This document shows, one piece after another, positions 11,031-21,969 of a stretch of DNA of 28,201 nucleotides. The stretch's first letter is position 1, and each line of letters opens with the position of its first letter. The stretch is taken from assembly GCA_018398765.1 (NCBI GenBank), contig JAHBMJ010000365.1:1-28201 (forward strand), given 5' to 3'. Source of the DNA: Chromera velia. Taxonomy: Eukaryota > Sar > Chromeraceae. The position numbers and the translations under genes were made by a program. Under the pieces are notes generated by a model, which did no database searches, was not told where the DNA came from, and saw only the letters and a list, made by a program, of their open reading frames with translations.

Positions 11031-11707
11031 TCTTTCAAGTCAACTCGAGTGCTTCTGTTGTGAGGAAAATCGGACGGTAATGGAGAGCTAGAGGGCGGGT
11101 ACGCTACGCGAAGAACTTCCCGGAAATTCTGCTTTGCCAAGTGCTTCGCAGACCTTGCCTCCTCTTAATAGAAGTATTTCGTATGACAATAAAACGGATG
11201 TGTCACACACTTTCAGAAACACCTCATGCTGTTCTGGGGAATGGGGAAGCAGAGATCGAAGGAAAGAGTCACCGCACGATTCAACGACTCCGTCGGACGA
11301 TTCAAGATTCTCATGCAACGCAGCCGCGGGGCCCAAATTAAGGGCCGCGCACGTGGGGCTCGCGGATTTGGGCGTGCGTCAGTGGCCGTCCATCCGATTA
11401 ATCGGGTTCGTTGAAGAGAGCTTCCCCTTTCTCCTTACTGAGAAAGTATACTTTGTCTGTCAGACTAAGTCTTGGGGAGTATTGCACATAATCGCAGGAA
11501 GATGGCAAACATCTTTTGAAATTTGAATACGGTTGAATGGCTCCACCTGTCTGAAAGGACTGCGTCATTCTGAACGCCTGCAACAGACGACTCGGAGACG
11601 CAATTGTACCCCCACTCTTTGAGTTTTGCCCGTGATCAATTGATCCTCGATCATCTTTTGCTTCCTTTTGTATCTACTTGATCCACAGCAGCTTCGTGCA
11701 GAGAGTC
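11031..11707. promoter_or_regulatory. Divergent promoter region between capZ alpha and PDCD2-like genes
   Basis: The 677 bases separate two head-to-head start codons (11030 on -, 11708 on +), so both promoters and 5' UTRs must lie here unless there are distal non-coding exons. A perfect 12-base palindrome GATCAATTGATC (11634-11645) is followed by further GATC words (11652, 11679), all within about 75 bases of the + strand start. I see no clear TATA box. Frames in the region show no family features. Confidence 0.6.
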
Positions 11708-12469
11708 ATGGAGTCTTCTGAGTCAGAGGAGATCCTTTTGGGATTCGCGGAGGAGCCTCAAAAATCCGAGGTGCACCTCTTGCAAAGGCGGTTTTTCCCT
11801 TCCAAGATTGGGGGTAAACCCGCCTGGTTGGATCCTTGTAACCTTCCCGCACCCGACACTTTCTTTTGCGAACGATGCGGGCATCTGATGACGTTCATGC
11901 TGCAGATCTATGCAAGTCTGGATGACGCCCAATGCTTCCACCGTTCTCTTTTGGTGTTTTTCTGTCGGAACTGTGGAGACTCTCTTCGAGCCTTTAGGTG
12001 CCAGATGCCTCGGAAAAACCACTTCTACTCCCCCGACCCACCAGATGAAAAGAACAAGGACCTGCGGGATGAGTGGAGGGAGAAACTGTGCTGTGGCACT
12101 TGCGGCCTGCCCGTGCGAGTGCCCGGTCGGGTGGCTGAGGGCGGAGACGGCTCTGTATCCGTCTCTGCGTGTGAGGTTACTGAAGGAAGTCATAAAGTCT
12201 GCAAGGGAGCTGCGGAAGGCCGCGTGCTGCATGAGCAGGTGTTGGAGATTGACACTGAGGAGATCGACGAAGAGGCCGTCCAGGAAGACCTGGAGACTGA
12301 CAGCCCGGTGGCGGTCAGTTGTCTTGTTTTTTGTCTGTATCATGCTTTGCAAGCCGCGGAGGTGTGGGGGAGGGTCTTCTGTGAAACGGCTGTGGAAGGA
12401 AGGGATCGGGTGGATGAGCGGCGATAGTGACAATTTTTTTGCTCTCTGAGGACACGAGACGGAAGAAAT

Positions 12470-12506
<37 letters not shown>

Positions 12507-14687
12507 AGAAAGTGCCGTGTGAATGGAGAGGTCCCTCCCTCCCTCTCTTCCGCTCTTTCGCTCTCTTCCCCGCACAACTTACCGCGTCCCATGTGGTCTT
12601 TTTCATGTGCAGTAAGACTCTTCCCTTGTGACTCTTTGTGTCGGTTAGATACGAGTCCCTGACTTGATTCGCAGGTTTTATTTTGTACACCTGCAAGAGT
12701 GTTCTACTTGAGTGCACAACTCAACTAAATTCCAGAAATGCTCCATCTTTTGTGCACAAATTCTCCATTTTGTGATTTTTACTCGTTTGCCCCAAATACA
12801 GAAGGGAGGGACTTCAGAAAGCCACGAAGAGAAACTCCTCAAACAGTACGAGGAGAGAGTCCGAGAGGACCCGGGTCAGTCAGTTGGCTTGCTGAATCCA
12901 GCTAGGGGATTGACGCAAAGGGTTTTTTTGGGTAGGCCATGAAGGGATTGGCGAAAGAAAAGAGTCCAACTGCTTGCTCTCTCCTTTGGGCCACTGCCAA
13001 CGCTTTCTTTCTTCTTTCTCTGTATATTCTTTGCAACAGACACCTCTGCTTTGAGTCCGGCCCGTCGGATTCTCTCTCTCTTTTTTTTTCTTGAATGGCG
13101 AGAACTCAGAGTGTGCATGCCCATGGATAAAATGTTTCCTGTTTGTTTCATACAGCGAATGCCATGGACGACAGCGAGCAGGCGGTGTTTGAGAGTCTCC
13201 ACGCTGCCCAGAACGCTGAGAGGGATCCTGCGTTTGCGTTCTTCATGAGGAGAATCAAGGCAGGGGGGGACTCTAGTCATGTAATCAGGTGAGGGCAGCA
13301 GGGAGGCAGGAAAAATGGCTTCTCTGTTCATTTATGTTTACTTGAGAGCAATTCTCTCTCTCTCTCTCCACATACATATACAGATACAGATACATGTATA
13401 CGTGTGTGTATGTGTGTGTGTGTGTGTGTCTTTCTCTGCTTCTTTCTTTTCTTTTCTTCGTTTCGTTCTGTCTGCCTTTCTTTCTTTCTTTCTTTCTTTC
13501 TTGCTTTCTTTCCTTTCTTTCCTTTCTTTCCTTTGTACTTCTCACTTTCTCTCTCTTCTCTCCGCCTTTTCTTCGTTTCTTTTTCTTTCTTTCTTTCTCT
13601 CTCTGTTTCTTTCTTTCTGTCTGTGTCTTTCTTTCCATCCTTCCTTCCTTCTTTCCTTTCGCGTTTCTCTTTTTCTTTCTGTGTCTTTCTTTCCGTGTCC
13701 TTCTCACTGTTGTTTTCTTTCTCTGTCTCTGTCTTTTTTTTACGTGTCCTTCTCACTTTTGTTTTCTTTCCCTGTCTCTGTCTTTGAGGGCCTGTAGATC
13801 CTGCCCTGTCCGTGCTATCAGTACGACGGCAGTTGGCTGCATGCTGTTGTCATGTGGAGAGCTGGAGCGAGTTTCCCTCTCCCTCCTTCCCTCCCTGCCA
13901 CCCTCCCTCCCTCCCTCCCTGCCACCCTCCCTCGCGTACAGGTGGGCATCAGTGTGGGGCTGATTTTTAGGACTGGTGGCCCCAGTGATACTGGCGCCCC
14001 CAGTGATACTGGCGCCAAAAGCGCAAAACCTGTTGCTTGCGGTTTCACGCAGCGTTCTGTCTGTATTGCTGTGTGTGTGTGTGTGTGTGTGTGTGTGCAT
14101 GTGTGTGTGTGTGTGTGTGCATGCGCCAATCTGTGGACGCACAGCTAGCTCTTGTCTGCGTATGTGCGTGCAGGTACGCTTACAAGGGCTCTCCCCTCTG
14201 GTTTGCCACCGAGGGACAACTTTGTCTGGACACACAAAAAAGAAGGGAGGATACAGAAGACAAAGAGAAGGGAGAAGGCCAGATGGGTAAGAAGAAAGAG
14301 AAGCAGGAGTCAGTCCCCCCGTGCGAGAATTGCGGCAGCCCCCGAGTGTTCGAATTCCAGATTCAGCCTCACTTGATTTATCTTAGCCAGGGGGGCTTAG
14401 GGAAGCTTGAGTACGGGGTTTTGGCCGTGTTCACATGTGAGAAGAACTGCAGCAGCGCCCCGAGAGGCCAGAAGGATTCTGCCGTAGAGAAGGATGAAAC
14501 CTCAGCAGATCCAGCATCCTCCTCTTCCCCAGACTCAAAGACAGCTGCAGCCTCTTCCTCTTCTTCCTCATCGACCTGTCCTCCGAAGACGAAGAAACGC
14601 CCCTACTCGCTCGGAGCGTATGTGGAGGAGTTCATTTACCTGCAACCAGAGCCAGATGCGCCTGGACACAACGCACCGCTGGAATAA
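11708..14687 (+). CDS. PDCD2/PDCD2L (Tsr4-type) protein, 4 exons
   Basis: Exons 11708-12313, 12802-12874, 13156-13288 and 14174-14687 join in frame to about 441 residues. This family chaperones ribosomal protein uS5 (Rps2) during 40S assembly (established for yeast Tsr4 and animal PDCD2/PDCD2L). The N-terminal block shows LGFAEE, FPSKIGGKPAWLDP, CERCG, LQIYA and FFCRNCGDSLRAFRCQMPR. The C-terminal block shows VIRYAYKGSPLWF, CENCGSPRVFEFQ, GVLAVFTCEKNC and YVEEFIYLQ. The MYND zinc finger of PDCD2 is absent; only a CCGTCG remnant lies between, so it resembles PDCD2L more. A Ser-rich insertion (about residues 370-410) separates TCEKNC from the final EEF motif. The start is the only in-frame ATG before the conserved block. 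The exon 3/4 join rebuilds the conserved RY. Confidence 0.92.
12470..12502. repeat. (CA)n microsatellite
   Basis: About 16 CA units lie in intron 1 of the PDCD2-like gene. It is one of the few intronic repeats here whose sense strand reads CA and not TG. Confidence 0.95.
13403..13775. repeat. (TG)n then (TTTC)n-type pyrimidine tract
   Basis: A TG run (13403-13428) leads into about 330 bases of CTTT/TTTC/TCTG units in intron 3 of the PDCD2-like gene. A near-repeat of a GTGTCCTTCTCACT segment occurs inside it (about 13696 and 13744). Large open frames across it are low-complexity artefacts. Confidence 0.93.
13880..13934. repeat. (CCCT)n tract with duplicated CTGCCACCCT unit
   Basis: CCCT units are interrupted twice by CTGCCACCCTCCCTC, in intron 3 of the PDCD2-like gene. 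Confidence 0.9.
13981..14016. repeat. Perfect 18-base tandem duplication
   Basis: The 18-mer CCCAGTGATACTGGCGCC occurs twice without mismatch (13981-13998 and 13999-14016). Each copy holds CCAGTGATACTGG, itself an imperfect palindrome. It lies in intron 3 of the PDCD2-like gene, upstream of a (TG)n run. Confidence 0.97.
14071..14126. repeat. (TG)n microsatellite, two arrays
   Basis: Two TG arrays separated by CATG lie about 45 bases upstream of the exon 4 acceptor of the PDCD2-like gene. Confidence 0.95.
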
Positions 14688-15728
14688 CCAAATTTTGTGT
14701 GTAATGAAGGAATCATATATGATATCATATGAAATATCAACTTCACAAGTTTCAACGTTCTTATATATGAGCTTTAGAACTGATCAAGTGGGAGACAGGT
14801 AGAGACGGGTAAAGGTGGACATGCACGATTGATCAACTTTAATTCAGTTAAGTTGTATGGATTGATTGATCGATGCATTATTAACTTTCATAAACTCCTA
14901 AGTGAACTTTAATGTTAGAATTAAAAGAACTGCACTTAGTTCTGCTTTCACATGCAATTTAGAAGAATATTGGAAGCTATATTGGAAGTAATATAGCAAG
15001 ATATCTAATTGGACTGCATGTAGAATTATGATGCGATTAGTGTCCGATGTGCGGCTTCTAGGTACTTCCAGCAAAAGTGCCCAGACGTATCAGACTATAT
15101 AAAGATCAGACCTGCCTGGTCATTTACAGACATGATAGTTCGAAATTATTTGAAACAATTCCACGTACACTATGCTATTAGAAGTACTACCAGCCCTTCT
15201 CAGAAGGCTTTTGGTTTAATACCGTCAAATTAGTAACCCAACTGTGGTAACTGGGGCCTATATTTTTAAACTTACTTAAAGTTACTTTGTCTAAGTTTTT
15301 TCCATAATATCAAAAACTTGACTTTAACTTAACTACACATATTTATGGATATTAGAGAACTTTACAATAAATCTATCTTTGGTACTCAATTTATCCACTA
15401 GTATGTCTAGTTTAAAAGAACGATTACCACACACTAGACCATATACTGTGTTACCAAAACAACGGTAATCAAGGTGACCGTGCATCATTACCGTAACCAT
15501 GAAAATGGTTCAAGTTATTAAGCGCGTCAAGCAGCCTAACGGCCGCCTAGCTGGGTAACCAAACTAAGTTGGTTACTCTTAACAGCACAGTGTTTATTTA
15601 TTTAAAGTGAAATCATCGTCACTTTAATGTAAATAAATATATTGGGATCCCGCCTAGAGCATGAACCACTATACTTATAGCTCTGAAATGAATTGCCTAG
15701 TGAATTGCGTCAAAGCTAGCGTCAAATT
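14688..15728. other. AT-rich block B in a convergent intergenic gap
   Basis: AT-rich sequence fills the gap between the stop codons of two convergent genes. It holds a cluster of GGTAAY words on both strands (15233-15576), including an inverted repeat GTAACCAA/TTGGTTAC (15555-15576, 6-base loop). It also holds a 32-base element (15065-15096) that recurs inverted at 27326-27357, followed by ACTATATAAAGAT. No open frame, tRNA or rRNA was recognised. Confidence 0.6.
15065..15096 (+). repeat. Dispersed 32-base element, copy 1
   Basis: It starts CTTCCAGCAAAAG and ends ATCAGACT. It matches the reverse complement of 27326-27357 at 27 of 32 positions by direct comparison. Four of the five differences are transitions. 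Confidence 0.7.
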
Positions 15729-16534
15729 TTAAGTCAAAGTTTGTGCAACCTTTTTGCTTTTCGCATTTTTCTTCACGGCTCTTCGAACGCGCCTGAAAGG
15801 GTGCTGACGGTCGTACCGCCTAAGTCTCGACAACATTCTCCGCCGCCTCTTCACACGGAGCGCCCACACCGCAGCATCAATCCTGTCCTGCTCATTTTTA
15901 TTCCGAAAAAGCCAGTCGTCCACCCAAAGGAGAAGCTGCACCCATTGCGGCTTTGTCGGTGCTGGAGGGGGTTTCTCCGCTTGGCTCGGAGCGCTGCTTT
16001 CTGGGATCGCCCGTGATCGACTTGACAGTGTGGCGACGCTGCTGGTGAGGGCGTCGGAGAGAGCGCAGGCAGTCCCCAGAGACCGCAGAACAGAACCACG
16101 AAGGTCCGCATCGCTGACACAAAAGACAAGGGACTTGCGAAGAGGAAACGAACACGGAGGGGGTCCCTGATCCTCCCCTCCCCTTTCTTTCTGTTCGATT
16201 GAAGCGCTTCCGTGACCCATCTCTGGCCCCTCACTCGCACTCTCCTTTGGTGGAAGCCCTCTGCAGGAACGCACAAAAAAGTACGAAGGGATGCAGTGCG
16301 GGCGCAGAGAATAGTGGGTAAGGAAGAAAAGGTCTGTTGATTGAAAGGCTTCACTGTTCAATTCAATGTGCGCATTTCCTCGATCATCCCACTTCTTCCC
16401 ACAGGCACTTGCTCTGGGCAATCTGCCAGCCTACCTATCTGCATGCCTTTCTACCCTGTTCCCAATGAAGAACTTCGTGTTCTCTTTCTGTCTGTCTGTC
16501 TGTCCGTCTCTCTCTTTCTCTCTTTCTCTCTCTC

Positions 16535-16582
<48 letters not shown>

Positions 16583-18664
16583 GGACACACACACACACAC
16601 ACACACAAAGAGCCAGCGAGAGAGTCCACTGACCTGCGGCCTTTACGGAAGTCCTCTGCTGTCTGTGCGAGGAGTTTCCGCAGATCGACAGCTGCATCCG
16701 GATCTGCCTCAGCGCAGACGATTAGATCCACCTCCCTGTCCTCTCTGTTCTCTCCCAGGAGACTCCGCTCTCCTCCCAGTTTCTCAAACCGTAGACACAC
16801 ACGGTCCTGTGTTTGCACACACACGACGAGAAAAAAAGAAGAAGAGAGAGGTGCAAAAGGGATAGATACTTGAAAGGAACAGACAAGTGGAAGCTCGTGG
16901 AAAGATCAAGAGCACATACACGCTTTGAAGCGAAGGGCAGATGCATTATCCCTTTGCAAAGAGAGGCCCTCTGGCGCTCGGGCTTGAACAACGTGTGTCG
17001 TCGATGTCTGCTGAATCAGCAGCGCGCAGGATGGCAGACGGCCACAAAGAGATACGTGGAGGGATTGGTGAGGGAAACGCATCCTTTTGCACACACACAT
17101 ACACACACAGACACAGACACAGACACATACACACATACATGTACACGGGGTGAGCGGAAGGGAGTAGAGCAAAAGAGAGGAAAGAATGGGGAGCAAAGTG
17201 GTGGGAATGAGTGCACACACGCAAGAGAGACCAACATCTTCAGTCAGAGCAACAGTCTGCACCCGTGAGTTGCCCGTCAAGATCACCCCTGAGTGCACGA
17301 GTTCGAACAGAAGAAGTCTCTTCATTTCCCACACACACGCACGGTAGGCCTCTGAGGGTCCCAGGACAGCCTCCTCGAGCCTATCTCCAGCCCTGTCTCC
17401 TGCAGGCAACACACAGCATCAAAGCACGAACGCCCACAGAATAAATGCAAGAAAACCAACCCAAGAGTGAACGATAAATGCCCGATAGCAGACAGGCAAA
17501 AAGAAGAGTGGAAGACTGCAATAGAGAAACCCGCTGGCTAGTCTGGACGAACAGAGACATGATTTTCATCCCTTGTTGCTGCAGTTTCCTGTAGAACCGC
17601 CCCCCAGAAAACAATACTGCATTGCCTTGGAAGAGAACATACACTTGGATTGCTGCATGGCCACTCTCCCAACCTCAAGGAAAGGGAAACAGGTGACAAG
17701 AAGTTTGGCGTTGCGCTTCTGCCAGACCTCTCCCTCTGAGGTATGAAGCATCGACATTTGGGGAATTCGTTGACACGCAACTCACTGACTAAAAAACACA
17801 AAATCAAGAGAAAAATGAATCTGCGCGTCAAATGCAGGACAGGTAGATGCTCTGACAGGCCTACAAAACCATACAAGGATACAAAATCATACATGAAAGA
17901 GAGTTTCTCACTCCTTCTGACTGACCAGCAATTTTCCTGAAGATCTTTAGAGTGTCGTTGCAGACCGGTTGAAGCTCCTCTGTCTGTCTGTCCGACACAG
18001 AGGCGAACAGGCGGTCCCACCGAATTCCTCCCAGAAAGTTCCGGAAATTCTCTGGAGAGATGATCTCAACGGAGAACCCCGCATCGTGCAGCCCTGCAAG
18101 GAAGCGTGGGGGGGATGTCGGACCTTGCCCTGGAGAGGCAAGTGATTTGCATGGGAGCGGATTGGGTGGGTTGATAGTTCTATCCACGTGATTCTCCCCT
18201 TCTGTATCAAGGTGGAACTCAACTGCCGGGAGAGAGTCAGACACAGAGAGACGAGAAGGCGGAAGGCTGCGTCAGTCGGAGCTCGTGAGACGATGGCAAG
18301 AACAAAAAAAAAACAGAGAACGAACGACGGAAAAAACCGTTCGAAGCACTGCACATGAAGCAAAAGAAGGCGACAGCCGGACCTGAATAGAAACAGAAAC
18401 AGCTGCCTGCCTCATTCACGTTCCTTCTCAGGAAAGAGACGGCGACACACAAAGAGACGGATTCACGATCGCACCTTTTGCCAACGCGAGTCCCGTCAAA
18501 GAGGCACCCAAAATGATCACATCCGGTCTGCTCTCATCCAGCGGCAATGAAAATCGACAAAGCGATCGCCAACTGCCTTTTGAGAGACCAGCCTTTACGG
18601 AGAAGAAGCTGTTTAGCAACACCACCACGTGCACCGAGACGACAGTCACTAACCGCAACAGCAT
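15729..18664 (-). CDS. Divergent FAD-monooxygenase-like (Rossmann) protein with signal peptide
   Basis: Proposed exons in transcript order: 18664-18475, 18093-17926, 17735-17598, 17399-17236, about 17010-16920, 16806-16634, 16260-15729, about 485 residues. The fourth-to-fifth junction does not keep frame with any donor I favour, so a boundary or small exon there is wrong. The start is an N-terminal hydrophobic stretch (MLLRLVTVVSVHVVVLLNSF, a signal peptide) followed by a Ser/Arg-rich segment. Next comes PDVIILGASLTGLALAK-GLHDAGFSVEIIS, a dinucleotide-binding beta-alpha-beta unit. Later, an L...L...GV..TG segment and EVDLIVCAEADPDAAVDLRKLL resemble the class A flavoprotein monooxygenase middle region, where VGADGxxSxVR is usual. 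Both signature motifs are eroded (GxS instead of GxG; no Asp-Gly). The tail is strongly basic. It could be a plastid- or ER-routed redox protein or an inactive relative; family placement is tentative. Confidence 0.55.
16503..16608. repeat. (TC)n followed by (CA)n
   Basis: TC/TTTC units (16503-16580) are followed by about 11 CA units (16584-16607). It lies in the last intron of the minus-strand flavoprotein-like gene, just after exon 6. The sense strand reads TG then GA, so here the GA part is purine in sense. Confidence 0.95.
17090..17145. repeat. (CA)n / (CAGA)n microsatellite
   Basis: CACA, CAGACA and CATACA units are mixed. It lies in the intron between exons 4 and 5 of the flavoprotein-like gene (sense TG), the junction that could not be phased. 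Confidence 0.9.
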
Positions 18665-19357
18665 CTTGCAACAACTCACTCCAACCTCCTCGTCTCCAGT
18701 CTCCAACACCTGTTTTCAAATGAGAAACTATCCTTTCTGCAGGAACGATGCGCTCTGTTGTTCAATAGCATGCTGTCCCTTGTCACGGTCTGCATCGGTC
18801 TGCAAATTCAGTGCGATTCAGCTTCAGCTCCTTGCTCATGAATTCAAGTTGCACAACTGCAACTCGACGTACGCAGTGCGATCATCTGGGTACTGTTGTT
18901 TGATTTTTATAGAGCAGTCTCGGTTCGCGCGCGCGCGCGTCACGAGCGAAAAACTTGAGAATTAAACTGACCTTTTTCAAATTTTTCGATGCAAAAAATA
19001 ATTTGAAGATCGATCTGCACGCATGTATCGATCGACTCGACAGATGATTGCATGTGGTTCATCGATCCTATAGCTCCTCCTTGATCGGCGTCTGGTGGGC
19101 ACTTCAGACACTCAAAATCACTCATTTGACCTCGTTCGTCGTTTGTGCTTCTCTGTCACCGTCTACAGGTGACTTTCGGGGCCCTCCGGCACGTCATGAT
19201 CATTTGATATCTTCCTGAGCTCTCAGAGTCAGAGCAAGCGAGCAGACAGACAGACAGATATATAGTTGACACGAAAGCAAGCATGCGGGGGGGTTCCCTA
19301 CACTGAAGACTCAAGCACAGCAAGACTGGAAGGGTAGAGAGAGGAGAAGACAGGAGG
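18665..19357. promoter_or_regulatory. Divergent promoter region between flavoprotein-like and aspartic protease genes
   Basis: The 693 bases separate two head-to-head start codons. A cluster of ATCGAT/GATC words lies at 19008-19086 (including GATCGATC and TATCGATCGA). A (GC)n run of alternating purine and pyrimidine lies at about 18928-18938. GATC clusters also mark the other divergent gap (11634-11690). No TATA box is evident. Transcription start sites cannot be placed from sequence. Confidence 0.55.
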
Positions 19358-21799
19358 ATGAGGGTGTTCGGGTTCCTTTCCGCAGCCACTGCGGGGGGGC
19401 TCTTCTGCTTCTCTGAAGCCATGAAGATGAAGAGCTGCGAATTCAACCCCGCAGTGCCCTGCATTCACAGCAACCCCAGTGCACCTGCTGTCAGTCACGG
19501 ACCCTTCTGACAGTGGACTTGTCTTCTCTCGCATTTGAAGGCGCACAACTCTCCTTTTCTCTGCATGGGTGCACACATCCGTTCCTCCACATGTGTCTGC
19601 CTGCAGTATTCCATCTCTCTGCGCAAGAACGACCCCGAAACCTGGGCCCAGACCTCGTACCTCGAGAGGGAGAAAAGGGGCCAGACGCGCATGGACGCCA
19701 GGCACTGGGGCACACGCCCTCTGGATTCATACGGAGAGGAAGGGGAGGATGAGGAAGGGTCCCCCTCCCAATTTCTCGAGGAGAGGGAAGAGAGGGGAAG
19801 GGGGCGCACCAGCCAGGCAGGGAGGTCTGTCGCTGCATTTCTCTCGCAACCGTCTAAATGTTCCCTGAAACTTTTTGCATGCACCTTTTGAATGCCATTG
19901 CCTCTCCCCGTTCCGCGCTTTTCTCATTCAAATAGTTGCAGGCCGGAGCAATTGGAGCGGAAGTGACTGTTCGTCCTCTACTGACGCGTGTATCCACTTT
20001 TATCTTCAGCAGAGCTTGACATCCATTTTGCATTTTTCGAGCCCTTTCAGTGATTTATTTGCCGTGTCGAGAGACAGAGAGAATTCCTGCCTCCTTTTTC
20101 TGTCGTAGGACAGAAGAGAGAAAAGAGGGATTGCACGAGCCCATCGCAGTCGAAAGAAGCAGGCTTACTTTTCTCGTCCTTCCCTTTCCTTTCCCTTCCC
20201 TGGACAATGATGCGTCTATTTCTTGTTCTTTTCTGCAGATTTGTTCAGCAGAGAGAACAGCCAAAACTAGCAGATGCACAACGCGACACAGAAGCAGAGG
20301 CTGACGGGGTCCTGCAGGGCCACCAGGCAGGGTCGATGGATGAGGAGCCCTTCTACATGGGCAGAATGATGAGACTGGCGGACTACCACGACGTTAGTCC
20401 TGCCCTCCCTGTCTTGTCGTGTTTTGTCATTCAGAGAAACTTCTCTGGTGGCGCATTTCTTCCCACATTCTCACTCTTGGTCCTGCTCAGCACATGGAAG
20501 TACATGTAGACTTTCTCTCAGCCCCCCCCCCCCNNNNNNNNNNNNNNNNNNNNNNNNNNNNNNNNNNNNNNNNNNNNNNNNNNNNNNNNNNNNNNNNNNN
20601 NNNNNNNNNNNNNNNNNNNNNNNNNNNNNNNNNNNNNNNNNNNNNNNNNNNNNNNNNNNNNNNNNNNNNNNNNNNNNNNNNNNNNNNNNNNNNNNNNNNN
20701 NCTCTCTCTCTCTTTGACAAGCACGCAGAACAACATCATGCACGCGGGGCGGAGAGACCCCCGGTGTTACGATTAGAGTGTACAATTCGGCGGTAACGAC
20801 GGCCACATAGTCTGTCTGTCCCAAAGTAGCACATGGTCTGGCTGTCTGTTTTCAGTTCCCCCCCCCCCCTTCTCTTCCTAAACTGCGTGCATGCACTGTG
20901 GTCAAGTGAGTGCAGAATCAGTACGTCGGCATGGTCTGTTTGGGACGGCCGACGGACTCTTCTGTCGGGAGGCAGTGCATGGAAGTCATCTTCGACACCG
21001 GGAGCACGTCAGTCATCTAGGGGGCGTCTCAGTGAGAGTGAGGCTGAAAAACTCACTGTCTTAGTGATCTGTGATTATATGCTTTGTATTAACACGTGAA
21101 TAGATGTGACATTTCCTTAGATAGGGAGGGGTGACAAACATCATTTCCTGTGCACTACAGTTTGTGTTGTTCTTTGCCCAATCTCTGTTGGTGAACGGTC
21201 TTCTTGCTTTTTTCAACATCAACTGCTCAAGACGGGAAGTGCGTTCACAGTTTTTTGGCTTCAAGTTCTGTTCTTATCAGTCTACCGCGTTCCGTTTATT
21301 TTTGAGGAAACAAGGATTGCACATTAATGCGCGTCAACCGAATGTCCGTGAGTACATGCAGAAATGTGTGGGTGATCTCGGAAGAATGTGCTCGTCAAAT
21401 TCCGAGAGAACCCTGCGCAGAATCAGACATTCACAGGTGGGTGGGTGGGTGGGAAGGAATCAAGGCATCCATCGCGCCGCCCTTACTTTCTGCTCGTTTG
21501 TACCACCTTTCGGCGAGGTCACTCTACGTTTTGTGAATACACACTCCAAATCGATGCACTTCCGTTGCTTTTTGCGTTTGTTGTTGCTCCTCTGGAAGGC
21601 CACATCTGTTCCGTCTTCGGGCGCTCCACTTTTTTTCGCTGTCCCACTCTTCTGCCTCTGCAGATTTGACTGCTCAGTTGAGCCGTCATGCAAAGAGGAC
21701 CCGAGAGAAGTCATGATTTCGGTCCGTTCGTGTCTTTTGTTTTCTCTTCTCTTCTCTTCTTCGTCTGGTCACTGCAATGGTGGAAGCGAAGCGTTGATG

Positions 21800-21830
<31 letters not shown>

Positions 21831-21926
21831 GTGTCTGTCTGTCTATGCCTGTCTCCGTCTCTCTCTCTCTCCCTCTCCTTCTTTCTTTCTTTCTCTCTCT
21901 GTCTCTCTGTCTCTCTCTCTCTCTCC

Positions 21927-21969
<43 letters not shown>

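Noticed and set aside
13315-13963. Open frames of 130-190 codons over the TTTC tract
   Set aside because: Low-complexity translation of an intronic repeat in the PDCD2-like gene; the flanking exons join in frame without it.
14688-15728. tRNA or spliceosomal RNA gene in the AT-rich block
   Set aside because: No tRNA B box with matching arms, and no U6-like ACAGAGA core, was found by eye.
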